Notes under the pieces: model-generated
Told to the model about the DNA's origin: nothing
Database searches by the model: none
The model's input: the letters and a program-made list of their open reading frames with translations, nothing else
Shown: positions 40,045 through 48,821 of the stretch, piece by piece
How positions within the stretch are numbered: the first letter of the stretch is position 1
Layout: the number at the start of each line of letters is the position of its first letter
Made by a program: the position numbers and the translations under genes
Source of the DNA: Billgrantia tianxiuensis
GTDB taxonomy: Bacteria > Pseudomonadota > Gammaproteobacteria > Pseudomonadales > Halomonadaceae
DNA length: 64,000 nucleotides
Direction of reading: 5' to 3'
Assembly: GCF_009834345.1 (NCBI RefSeq)
Contig: NZ_CP035042.1
Location: 3,658,001-3,722,000, forward strand

Positions 40045-40911
40045 TCAGAACTTGTTGATCGGCACCTTGAGATAGACCTGGCCGTTGTCCTCGGGCGGGG
40101 GCATGTGGCCGGCGCGCATGTTGACCTGTACCGACGGCAGTATCAGGCGCGGCATGTCGAGTGCCGCGTCGCGCTCGGTGCGCATTCTAACGAACTCCTC
40201 CTCGCCGATGCCTTCATGAACGTGGACGTTATGGGCACGCTGTTCGGCCACGGTGGTTTCGTGCCGGTACTCCTTGCGTCCCGGCGCCTTGTAGTCGTGG
40301 CACAGGAAGAGCCGGGTCTCATGCGGCAGCGCCAGGACCTTCTGGATGGACCGAAAGAGAGTGCGCGCATCACCGCCGGGAAAATCGCAGCGGGCAGTGC
40401 CGTAGTCGGGCATGAACAGGGTATCGCCGATGAAGGCGGCATCGCCGACGACATAGGTCAGGCAGGCCGGCGTATGGCCGGGTGTATGCAGCACTCGCCC
40501 TTCCAGGTCACCGATGGCGAAGGTATCGCCTTCCTCGAACAGGCGATCGAACTGGCTGCCATCACGGGCAAACTCGGTGCCTGCATTGAAGGCCTTGCCG
40601 AAGACGTCCTGCACCACGGTGATTCTGGCGCCGATGCCGGTCTTGCCACCGAGCTTCTCGTGAAGATAGGGGGCGGCGGAAAGGTGGTCTGCGTGAACGT
40701 GGGTCTCGAGGATCCACTCGACCTTCAAGCCCTCGCGCTGGATGAAGTCGATGATGGCGTCGGCGGAACGCACGTCGGTTCTGCCTGCGGCGTAATCGAA
40801 GTCGAGCACGGAATCGACGATGGCGCAGGCGTTGCTGCCGGGATCCTGCACGACATAGCTGAAGGTGTTGGTCGGCTCGTCAAAGAAGTGGGTCACGATC
40901 GGCTTGGACAT
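40045..40911 (-). CDS. MBL-fold metallohydrolase, persulfide dioxygenase-like
   Basis: A 288-residue metallo-beta-lactamase protein. The motif is ETHVHADHLSAAPYLHEKLG (about residues 57-76), the H-x-H-x-D-H pattern, with further ligands in HTPGHTPACLTY and CHDY. The start MSKPIVTHFFDEPTNTFSYVV is typical of the ETHE1/Blh group, which oxidises glutathione persulfide to sulfite and GSH. The TIGR01244-type gene, SulP and YeeE/YedE genes follow in the same direction. It is preceded by an AT-rich promoter region with an inverted repeat at 40956-40997. Confidence 0.88.
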   Translation of the reverse strand: MSKPIVTHFFDEPTNTFSYVVQDPGSNACAIVDSVLDFDYAAGRTDVRSADAIIDFIQREGLKVEWILETHVHADHLSAAPYLHEKLGGKTGIGARITVVQDVFGKAFNAGTEFARDGSQFDRLFEEGDTFAIGDLEGRVLHTPGHTPACLTYVVGDAAFIGDTLFMPDYGTARCDFPGGDARTLFRSIQKVLALPHETRLFLCHDYKAPGRKEYRHETTVAEQRAHNVHVHEGIGEEEFVRMRTERDAALDMPRLILPSVQVNMRAGHMPPPEDNGQVYLKVPINKF

Positions 40912-40955
40912 GGTAATCGACCTCCGTCGGTGTAGCTTCCGAGCAATGGCATAAA

Positions 40956-40997
40956 TATAGCACAATTAAAGTTATATAAATATTATATTTTGCTATA
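40956..40997 (-). promoter_or_regulatory. AT-rich inverted repeat at the persulfide dioxygenase promoter
   Basis: TATAGCA (40956-40962) and TGCTATA (40991-40997) are exact inverted repeats 28 bases apart, in a roughly 45-base stretch that is nearly all A and T, in a GC-rich region. A TATAAT-like box occurs inside it on the minus strand. It lies 45 bases upstream of the MBL gene. It may bind an ArsR-family (BigR/SqrR-type) sulfur regulator, but no such regulator gene is in the window. Confidence 0.4.
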
Positions 40998-41044
40998 ACA
41001 GAGATCGAACCCCGGACCTGACAGACCGGGGTCCGAGAGAAGCT

Positions 41045-41691
41045 TCAGAGCGACTTCTTGCAAAAATACCAGTCGGTGTACTCGTAGCCCTGCTCCTTGC
41101 GCGCCTCGGCATCAGCCACGGTGTGCGGCGGCGGCACGATGACCGGCTCGCCCGGCTGCCAGGCCTCGGGCGTGGCCACGCCATGCTCGTCGCTGGTCTG
41201 CATCGCCTTGACCAGGCGCAGCACCTCATCGATGGAGCGGCCGTTGCTCATCGGGTAGTAAATCATGGCGCGCAGCAAACCCTCGGGTCGATGATGAAGG
41301 TGGCACGCACCGCCGAGGTGTCGCTGGCTCCCGGCTGCACCATGCCGTAGGCGTTGGCCACCTTCATCTGCAGGTCCTCGATGATCGGGAAGGTTATCTC
41401 GACGCCGAAGTTCTCCTTGATGCTGCGGGTCCAGGCGATGTGGGCATGAATGCCGTCGATGGAGAGTCCCAGCAACTCGGTATTGACGGCCTTGAACTCC
41501 TCGGCGCGCTGCGCGAAGGCCATGAACTCGGTCGTGCACACCGGCGTGAAGTCGGCGGGGTGGGCGAACAGCACCAGCCACTTGCCCTTGTAGTCCGACA
41601 GCGACTTCATGCCGTGGGTGGTCTTGACGGTGAAGTCCGGGGCCGGGCGGTTGAGCTGGGGCATGACAGGCTGTGAGATCTGAATGTCCAT
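41045..41691 (-). pseudogene. 1-Cys peroxiredoxin (AhpC/TSA, Prx6-like), one frameshift
   Basis: The N-terminal part (MDIQISQPVMPQLNRPAPDF) has the peroxidatic Cys52 in HPADFTPVCTTEF and reads to RATFIIDP. The C-terminal part (GLLRAMIYYPMSNGRSIDEV to CKKSL) is in another frame. The break is at about 41284, where one added base (GAG restored from AG) gives a 215-residue protein of the Prx6 type. It reduces peroxides with one catalytic cysteine. It lies between the DUF2892 gene and the MBL gene in the sulfur island, which suggests a role against oxidants or polysulfides. Confidence 0.87.
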
Positions 41692-41878
41692 CTTGATGCT
41701 CCTGAAGGTTGGTGTGAAACCTGGATCTAACTTCAGTTATAACGTTATTACTTTTATGGATATGGCTACCAATTGAAGTTCCCGATGGTGGCGATAGCCA
41801 AGCCCACGGCAGCGAAAAACAGAAGGCGCCATCGCCCAGGAGCGACAGCGCCTTCATCACCAGTAAGTGGGCTCCCGG

Positions 41879-42073
41879 CTACTTCTTGGAAAGCTTGCAG
41901 GTATTGATGCCCAGCAGCTGATACGCCGGGCAGAAGTTGAACAGCCCAGTCGCCAGCGGCAGCACGCCGATCCAGCCCCAGACGCCGATCGTGCCGGTCA
42001 AGGCCAGGCCGATCAGAACGGCACCGACCACGATCCTCAGAATCTTGTCGACAGCGCCTACGTTGCTCTTCAT
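41879..42073 (-). CDS. DUF2892 (YgaP transmembrane domain-like) small membrane protein
   Basis: A 64-residue protein with two membrane segments: MKSNVGAVDKILRIVVGAVL and a second from WGWIGVLPLATGLFNFCPAYQLLGI. The end GINTCKLSKK is conserved in DUF2892 proteins, including the C-terminal part of the YgaP rhodanese. ATG 42073 is chosen because GAGGTGA sits six bases upstream; a GTG nine bases earlier is less likely. Such proteins often lie beside rhodanese and DsrE genes, as here. Confidence 0.85.
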   Translation of the reverse strand: MKSNVGAVDKILRIVVGAVLIGLALTGTIGVWGWIGVLPLATGLFNFCPAYQLLGINTCKLSKK

Positions 42074-42098
42074 GGGATTCACCTCACGAGGTAGGAAA

Positions 42099-42572
42099 TC
42101 AGAAGCTGAATACGGGGATGCTCGGGTTGCGCATCATCTCGGCCATGGGACCGGGTGCAGCCACGCCGACACCCTCGCGCAGATCCTCCTGCGCGTACTC
42201 GCTGTTGGGCAGGTAGATGGCACACACATTCACGCTGGCGCCGTTGTCCATCAGCTTCTGCAGAATGCCTTCCGGCTTTACCTGACCCGCAGGATTGCTC
42301 GGCGGTGTCGCGATGGCTTCCGCACTGGCGTACCCCTCGACGGCGAGATTGCCGGCTGCATCGCACAGCAGGATCGAGAGATCGGTGCCCTGCTCCTGCA
42401 TGGCATTGGAGAGAATCATCGCCATGCCCTGAGTCTGCAGCGAGTCGCTGGTGAGGATCACCAGCGCCTTGTCATGCATCTCCCCACCGCCGTGGCTATC
42501 GGCCATGGCCAAGGCTCCCCAGGTCATGGCGCCTGCCGCCACCGCTGCCACCAGGCTCGACTTGAACGTCAT
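42099..42572 (-). CDS. DsrE family periplasmic sulfur-relay protein
   Basis: A 157-residue protein with signal peptide MTFKSSLVAAVAAGAMTWGA (cleavage near AMA-DS). The DsrE/DsrF-like fold follows: KALVILTSDSLQTQGMAMIL, then LLCDAAGNLAV and VNVCAIYLPNSEY. The cysteine in VNVCAIY is at the position used for sulfur transfer in the family. It lies between the rhodanese remnant and the DUF2892 gene, probably in one operon, so it may accept sulfur in the periplasm. Confidence 0.85.
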   Translation of the reverse strand: MTFKSSLVAAVAAGAMTWGALAMADSHGGGEMHDKALVILTSDSLQTQGMAMILSNAMQEQGTDLSILLCDAAGNLAVEGYASAEAIATPPSNPAGQVKPEGILQKLMDNGASVNVCAIYLPNSEYAQEDLREGVGVAAPGPMAEMMRNPSIPVFSF

Positions 42573-42646
42573 CGGTTAATCTCCTCTTCGCTGTGCTGCC
42601 ACTGTTTGAGTTGCCGTTTTGTCGACGATCACTTACCAGGTACGAG

Positions 42647-43002
42647 TCACTCTGCCGGCCGCCAGGCCACGTCGGGATCGATCTCGTAGCTCCACGGCAG
42701 CCCGGAGTTTCGCCATCCGTCGACGGCGCAGACTCCCTTCGAATCGCCCTCACCGAGATTTGCCGCCCTTGAAGCTCATCGGTGACCGAGTAGACTTCGC
42801 TGGAGCCCATCCTTGCGATGGCATCCACCGCAAGCACGCTGCGGGTCGAACCCGAGCAGCACATGACGATGATGGTGTCGTCCTCGGCTACGCTCAGCAC
42901 CTCCAACTGTGCCTGCATTTGGACGGCGAAATTACTGGGCCACGGCATGTCCGGCAGACAGCACTCGGTCATCAGACCGATAGCCAGCAACTGCCTATTC
43001 AT
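42647..43002 (-). pseudogene. Decayed rhodanese-domain protein
   Basis: The open part (MNRQLLAIGLMTECCLPDM to VYSVTDE) has a rhodanese C-terminal half with an altered loop: IVMCCSGSTRSVLAV has an extra residue compared with the usual C-R-S-G-x-R-S. The normal end of the family (DGWRNSGLPWSYEIDPDVAW) is visible in another frame up to the stop at 42647. The N-terminal half of the domain is missing. The frame cannot be mended by one base; two shifts are needed between VTD and DGW. This looks like real decay, unlike the other breaks in the window. It is the first gene of the DsrE-DUF2892-peroxiredoxin direction. Confidence 0.7.
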
Positions 43003-43081
43003 AACCCAATCATCTAAGTAAATAACTTTATTTAAGCTTAGAGCATCCGCTCAGCCTTGGCATGTGTCATGTGGCCGCAGC

Positions 43082-43095
43082 TTGATACATATCAA
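43082..43095. promoter_or_regulatory. Perfect FNR/ANR box
   Basis: TTGATACATATCAA matches the FNR/ANR consensus TTGAT-N4-ATCAA at every conserved base and is a perfect palindrome in its arms. Its centre is 86 bases upstream of the rhodanese start codon on the minus strand, so a transcription start near 43047 would place it at about -41, the normal activating position. The 317-base gap 43003-43319 holds no other clear feature. It suggests oxygen-responsive control of the rhodanese-DsrE genes. Confidence 0.65.
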
Positions 43096-43319
43096 GAAAA
43101 GCCGCTCCTAGGAGTAGGAGACCTATACGGCTCTCTGCTCAAGCCAGGGAACGGCATTAGTTATGGTGGGCGCGTCACGACACAAGACGGGATTCGGCGA
43201 ATGAGCGAGCAGAGCGCAAGGGAGAAGGCGTTCCAACGTCCAGGTCGCCAGCCACTGACGTCATGCCTCGATGTAGATACTCAGCACAGCAAAGTAGTGA
43301 GGATAGCGCTGCATTCCGC

Positions 43320-44728
43320 CTACAGCTCGATACAATCGCCATAGAGGGGTATCTCGGCCTCGATGCCACTCTCGGCGAGCGCGTCCTTCAACACTTTCTG
43401 GGTTTCCGGCTCGCCGTGCACCAGGTAGAAACGCGGATGATCCCGGAAGGCCCCGGCCCAGCCAATCAGCTGGCTCTGCCCGGCATGGGCGGAAAAGCCA
43501 CCGATAGTATGTACCTTGGCCCTCACTGCCAGTTCCTGCCCCAGCACTCGCACCCGCTCGGCACCGTCGACCAGTTGGCGACCGAGGGTGCCGGCGGCCT
43601 GGAAGCCGACGATTACCAGGCGAGTATTGGGTTTCTCCAGGTTATAGCGGAAGTGATGCACGATGCGCCCGCCGGTGCACATGCCGGCACCGGCAATGAT
43701 GATAGCCCCGCCGTGGATGCGGTTGATGGCCATCGATTCCTCGACTGTGCGTGTCATGCGCAGGATCGGCAGGTAACGGCCGACATCGCCACTGGCGGCG
43801 ATATTGAGCACTTTGAGATCTTCGGCATCCAGCGACTTGCGCGCCCGGTGATAGAGCTCCGTGACCTTGATCGCCATGGGACTGTCGAGAAAGACCATCT
43901 GCTGGCGTAGCCGGCCCTCATGGTAGAGCACGCTGAGGTGATAGAGGATTTCCTGGGTGCGGCCCACGGCGAAGGCAGGGATCAGCACATTGCCACCACT
44001 GGCGTGCGCCTCCTCCAGCACTTGGGCAAACTCTTCGAGCGTCTCTTCGAGCGGACGGTGGTCACGATCGCCATAGGTGCTCTCCATCAGCACCAGATCG
44101 GCATCAAAGAGCTTCTCGGGTTCTTTCATCAATACCGAGCTGGGATTACCCAGATCCCCGAGAACACGAGGCGCTTGGTCTGACCACCGGAGGGTACCGC
44201 CAGCTCAACGATCGCTGATCCCAGTATGTGGCCGGCATCACGGAACACCAGCGTCACGCCACCGGGCAGTGGCACAGGCTGGCCATAACCCTGGGACTTG
44301 CACAACCTGAGCGTTCGCTCCACATCCTCCATGTCATAGAGCGGCTCGACCAATGGTTTGCCGTGACGCTTGCGCCACTTGTTCTCCCATTCGACGTCCT
44401 TGGCCTGAATGAAGGCGGCATCCTCGAGCATGATATCGATCAGATCGCGCGTGCCCCGAGTACAGTAGATAGGACCGCTATAGCCTTCGCGGACCAGCTT
44501 GGGCAGCAACCCCGCATGGTCCAGATGACCGTGCGAGATCACCACCGCATCGAGCTGTCTGGCCAGGTTTCCGAATGGCGTCGTGTTGGCGGCATCTGCC
44601 TCCTTCCCTCCCTGGTGCAAGCCGCACTCCAGCAATATCCGGTAGGTTCGCTGGTCACCTTCCACCTCGATCAGGTAACGAGAACCGGTCACCTCTCCCA
44701 CTGCCCCTTGGAATGTCAATGTCGCCAT
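43320..44728 (-). pseudogene. MBL-fold beta-CASP ribonuclease-like protein, one frameshift
   Basis: An RNA-metabolism type metallo-beta-lactamase of 469 residues after correction. The first frame has LLECGLHQGG, SHGHLDHAGLLPKL (H-x-H-x-D-H) and FRDAGHILGSA; the second has STYGDRDHRP, the beta-CASP region and the C-terminal GGFSAHAGQSQLIGW and LVHGEPETQKV. The break is in the four-base C run 44156-44159, and the protein then reads SGDLGNPSSVLMKEP. Members of this group cut RNA or process its ends. A start at 44728 (MATLTFQGAVGEVTGSRYLI) fits the family. Confidence 0.88.
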
Positions 44729-44881
44729 CAGCACAAGACCCGCCATTCAGTTAGCCCTGTCTTCAGCATAACGGATGGCAGCTTTTCCAACAGAACCAAA
44801 AACCCGCTCTGGATCAGCTTTGTATGGTGTTTCTGGGAGTCCGGGGATTGCGTCTTTGAGGTGGAGGCCTGCCACGGATGC

Positions 44882-44896
44882 TCCCTACCATAGGGA
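44882..44896 (+). promoter_or_regulatory. Small hairpin in the leader of the DNRLRE gene
   Basis: TCCCTA-CCA-TAGGGA forms a 6-bp stem with a 3-base loop, 33 bases before the start codon. The flanking GCCTG and CAGGC could extend it as an outer stem. It may be an operator or a leader RNA structure; it does not match the riboswitch found upstream of the RTX gene. Confidence 0.3.
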
Positions 44897-44928
44897 ACAG
44901 GCAAGGTGATCCTGGGGGAGGGGCTGCC

Positions 44929-47900
44929 ATGAATTCATCAGTACAGCCAGGCGAAGAGGAAGACGCCGGCCTGGTGACACTCGACACACTGAACGACACG
45001 GAGTCGATCTCCACCACGGTTCAGTTCCAGCATGGCCGGGATGGCTATGCCGGGGTCAAGGATACCTACCTGCATCAGTCCTCACCCAATACCGGCCAGG
45101 CCGCGGCCACGCTGCTCAACGTCGACAGCGTGGACCAGGGGGGCGAGGTGCAGACCCTGCTGCGCTTCGAGAACATCATCGGCAGCGGGCCCGGGCAGAT
45201 CCCGCCCGGCGCCGTCATCGTCTCCGCTACATTGGAGCTCAACACTACCGGCAAGGGTGACGGAGCGCGACTGCATCGCATGCTGATGCCCTGGCAGGAC
45301 ATCGACACCTGGAACAGCCTGGGCAGCGGCATCCAGGCCAACGGCCAGGAGGCCGCACTACAGCACGACATTGATACCGGCTTCGTCCCCGCCGGCACCA
45401 CCCGGCTCGACGTCACCAGCAGCCTGCAGGCCTGGGCCGACGGCCAGCCCAACTACGGCTGGGCCTTCCTGCCGCGGGGTTCCGACGGCTGGGATTTCTC
45501 CTCGGCGGAGGGGAGTGTGCCGCCCAAGCTGATCGTCGAATACCGCTTCGAGAGTGATGGCGAGCCGCCGGCCAACCGTCCTCCGGTGGCCGTTGACGAC
45601 AGTGTCACGACCACCCAGGACGTGGCTGTCGAGATTGACGTGCTGGCCAACGACAGCGATCCAGACGACGACCCGCTGACGATAGGCAGCTTCACCCAGC
45701 CGAGCAACGGAAGTGTCACTCTTACCGATGACGACACTTTAACCTACACGCCCGAGGCCGGTTTCACCGGTGAGGACAGCCTCGTTTATTCCGCCTCGGA
45801 TGGGGAGCTGGACAGCGATCCCGCTACCGTGACCGTCATCGTCGAGCCCACGAGTTCGACGCCGCCGACCACAGGCAGCGTGCAGTTCCAGCATGGCCAG
45901 GACGGCTATGCCGGGGTCAAGGATACCTACCTGCACCAGTCCTCGCCCAACGCCAGCCAGGCGACCTCGAAGTCGATCACCGTCGACAGCGTGGACAAGA
46001 AGGGTGAGGTCCAGGCCCTGCTGCGCTTCGAGCACATCTTCGGCAGCGAACCCGGCCAGATTCCGCTCGGCGCCGTCATCGTCTCCGCCACACTGGAACT
46101 CAACACCACCGGCAAAGGTGATGGCGCCCGGTTGCATCGCATGCTGATGCCCTGGCAGGACACCGACACCTGGAACAGCCTGGGCAGCGGCATCCAGGCC
46201 GATGGCCAGGAAGCCGCGGTACAGTATGACCTGAGCACCGGCTTCGTCCCCATCGGCACCACCCGGCTCGACGTCACCGCCAGCCTGCAGGCCTGGGCCG
46301 ACGGCCAGCCCAACTACGGCTGGGCTTTCCTGCCGCTGGGCTCCGACGGCTGGGACTTCTCCTCGGCGGAGGGGAGCGTGCCGCCCAAGCTGATCGTCGA
46401 GTACCGCTTCGAGGGTGATGGCGAGCCGCCGGCCAACCGTCCTCCGGTGGCCGTCGACGACAGCGCCACGACCACCCAGGACGTGGCCGTCGAGATCGCC
46501 GTGCTGGCCAACGACAGCGACCCGGACGGCGACCCGTTGACGGTGGGCAGCTTCACCCAGCCCGCCAGCGGGAGCGTCACGCTTAGCCCCAACGGTACCT
46601 TCACCTACACACCGGCTCCGGGCTTCGTCGGAGACGACATCTTTACCTACAACGCCTCGGATGGGGAGCTGGACAGCGATCCCGCTACCGTGACCGTCAT
46701 CGTCGAGCCCGCAAGTTCGACGCCGCCGACCACAGGCAGCGTGCAGTTCCAGCATGGCCGGGACGGCTATGCCGGGGTCAAGGACACCTACCTGCACCAG
46801 TCCTCGCCCAACGCCAGCCAGGCGACGGCGACATCGCTCACCGTCGACAGCGTGGACAGAAAAGGCGAGGTGCAGACCCTACTGCGCTTCGAGCACATCT
46901 TCGGCAGCGAACCCGGCCAGATTCCGCTGGGTGCGGTGATCGTCTCCGCCACGCTGGAACTCAACACCACCGGCAAGGGCGACGGCGCCCGGCTGCATCG
47001 CATGCTGATGCCCTGGCAGGATACCGACACCTGGAACAGCCTGGGCAGCGGCATCCAGGCCGATGGCCAGGAAGCCGCGGCTCAGTACGACCTGAGCACC
47101 GGCTTCATCCCCGTCGGCACCACCCGGCTCGACGTCACCGCCAGCCTGCAGGCCTGGGCTGATGGCCTGCCCAACTACGGCTGGGCCTTCCTGCCGCTGG
47201 GTTCCGACGGCTGGGACTTCTCCTCGGCGGAGGGAAGCGTGCCGCCCAAGCTGATCGTCGAGTACCGCTTCGATGGCGAGCCGCCGGTCAACCGTCCGCC
47301 GATGGCCGTCGACGACAGCGCCACGACCACCCAGGGCATGGCCGTCGAGATCGCCGTGCTGGCCAACGACAGCGACCCGGACGGCGATCCGCTGACGGTG
47401 GGAAGCTTCACCCAGCCCACCAGCGGCACCGTCACGCTGAACCCCAGCGGCACCATCACCTACACGCCGCACCAGGGATTCATCGGCAGCGACAGCTTCA
47501 CCTACCGGGCCTCGGACGGTAGCCTAGAGAGTTCCTCCGCTACCGTCATCGTCTCCGTCACGTCGGGCACACCACCGCCCCTGCCCGTGGAAACTTCCTA
47601 CATCGCCACGTCGTTCGGCACCAGCGACCGGCGCAACTTCGAGCACACCAACGCTAACAAGAGCTTCTTCCATGACGGCAAATGGTGGGCCGTCCTGCCG
47701 GAGCAAACCGGCTGGCACGTCTATCGCTTCGACGGCGCCCTGCCCGAGCCAGGCACCATGGGGGGATGGAGCAGCGCCAGCCCCACCATGCTGACCAGCG
47801 GACGGCGCGCCGACATCGCCTGGCACGACGACAGCGACACGCTCTATGTGCTCAACTTCGGCCCCAGCGAAACGAAACCCCGGCTCTACCAGATGAGCTA

Positions 47901-48798
47901 CGACGATCAGGCGCAAACGTTCTCGATCCAGTCGAACGTTCAGTTGGCCGGCTCCGGCGGCAAGCTCGCGGGCGCCGAATGGGAGCGGAATACCGAAATG
48001 TCCCTCGGAGTGGATCAGAACGGCATACCCGTCATCGCCATGATCGGCCCCTCGGCCTCGGGTGGCAGCTCGGGACTGAAGCTGGCCTACCCAACCTCCT
48101 CCAGCCTGGCCAATTGGGCAACGGTGACCATCGACAGTGGTCCCAGCACCGGCACCGGCAGCAACGGCGACAACAAGGTCGATTTCGTCGCCTTCCAGAT
48201 CGACGGTGTCGACTACGTCGGCCTGGTTTATGGCGATATCTCGACGGGGCACTGGAAGCTTGCCTATCAGGCGACGCCCTCCTCGCCCTCCGGCTATGCC
48301 AGTGGCTGGGCGATCGAGACGATCACCGACTCCATCACGCTCGACAATCACCTCGCCGTGCTGTGGGACGGCAACAGCATCATCATGACCGTCAAGGACG
48401 ACAAGAATGCCATCTGGGCGATAAAGGGCATGCCGGGCGATTGGGATAGCCCCGTGCTGGTTCATGCCGCCACCCACAACGGAAGCCGCCCGACACTGGC
48501 TTTCGACGAGGACAATCAACAGATCTTCGTGTTCTACCAGGAGAATACCAACCGTCCCTATGGCGATATCTATTTCAAGTCTTCTTCCACCGCTGAACTG
48601 AGCTTCGATGCCTTGGCCTCTGGCACGAAAATCATGACCAGCACCCAAGCGGGAGAGAACATGAGCGATCCGCAAACACCGGTACACGCCGTAGGCGCTG
48701 CCACCGACGGCATGTTTTATCTCTTTGCACGCAATCAAGAAACACAGGAGATCTGGTACAACGACATCCAGCTCAACGACGACACCTTCATCGCCTGA
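44929..48798 (+). CDS. Large DNRLRE-domain repeat protein with Ig-like (Big_9/cadherin-like) linkers
   Basis: A 1289-residue acidic protein. It holds three near-identical modules of about 280 residues. Each has a DNRLRE domain (about residues 31-205, 318-490 and 604-780; VQFQHGRDGYAGVKDTYLHQ) and a Big_9-like domain (NRPPVAVDDS...VLANDSDPDGDPLT). A unique C-terminal region of about 400 residues (from VETSYIATSFGTSDRRNFEH) has repeated W/G-rich strands like a beta-propeller. There is no Sec signal peptide, so type I secretion by the neighbouring exporter is likely. The ATG at 44929 follows GGGGGAGGGG. Probably a surface or matrix protein; ligand unknown. Confidence 0.85.
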   Translation: MNSSVQPGEEEDAGLVTLDTLNDTESISTTVQFQHGRDGYAGVKDTYLHQSSPNTGQAAATLLNVDSVDQGGEVQTLLRFENIIGSGPGQIPPGAVIVSATLELNTTGKGDGARLHRMLMPWQDIDTWNSLGSGIQANGQEAALQHDIDTGFVPAGTTRLDVTSSLQAWADGQPNYGWAFLPRGSDGWDFSSAEGSVPPKLIVEYRFESDGEPPANRPPVAVDDSVTTTQDVAVEIDVLANDSDPDDDPLTIGSFTQPSNGSVTLTDDDTLTYTPEAGFTGEDSLVYSASDGELDSDPATVTVIVEPTSSTPPTTGSVQFQHGQDGYAGVKDTYLHQSSPNASQATSKSITVDSVDKKGEVQALLRFEHIFGSEPGQIPLGAVIVSATLELNTTGKGDGARLHRMLMPWQDTDTWNSLGSGIQADGQEAAVQYDLSTGFVPIGTTRLDVTASLQAWADGQPNYGWAFLPLGSDGWDFSSAEGSVPPKLIVEYRFEGDGEPPANRPPVAVDDSATTTQDVAVEIAVLANDSDPDGDPLTVGSFTQPASGSVTLSPNGTFTYTPAPGFVGDDIFTYNASDGELDSDPATVTVIVEPASSTPPTTGSVQFQHGRDGYAGVKDTYLHQSSPNASQATATSLTVDSVDRKGEVQTLLRFEHIFGSEPGQIPLGAVIVSATLELNTTGKGDGARLHRMLMPWQDTDTWNSLGSGIQADGQEAAAQYDLSTGFIPVGTTRLDVTASLQAWADGLPNYGWAFLPLGSDGWDFSSAEGSVPPKLIVEYRFDGEPPVNRPPMAVDDSATTTQGMAVEIAVLANDSDPDGDPLTVGSFTQPTSGTVTLNPSGTITYTPHQGFIGSDSFTYRASDGSLESSSATVIVSVTSGTPPPLPVETSYIATSFGTSDRRNFEHTNANKSFFHDGKWWAVLPEQTGWHVYRFDGALPEPGTMGGWSSASPTMLTSGRRADIAWHDDSDTLYVLNFGPSETKPRLYQMSYDDQAQTFSIQSNVQLAGSGGKLAGAEWERNTEMSLGVDQNGIPVIAMIGPSASGGSSGLKLAYPTSSSLANWATVTIDSGPSTGTGSNGDNKVDFVAFQIDGVDYVGLVYGDISTGHWKLAYQATPSSPSGYASGWAIETITDSITLDNHLAVLWDGNSIIMTVKDDKNAIWAIKGMPGDWDSPVLVHAATHNGSRPTLAFDEDNQQIFVFYQENTNRPYGDIYFKSSSTAELSFDALASGTKIMTSTQAGENMSDPQTPVHAVGAATDGMFYLFARNQETQEIWYNDIQLNDDTFIA

Positions 48799-48821
48799 TA
48801 TCGGTTCGCCAGGGCAGGAGT

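Noticed and set aside
43057..43344. 95-residue open frame on the plus strand
   Set aside because: It covers the FNR-box gap and the end of the beta-CASP gene, with no known domain and no clear ribosome binding site.
45739..47472. Open frames on the minus strand within the DNRLRE gene
   Set aside because: They repeat because the sense gene repeats; composition is shadow-like and no domain is seen.
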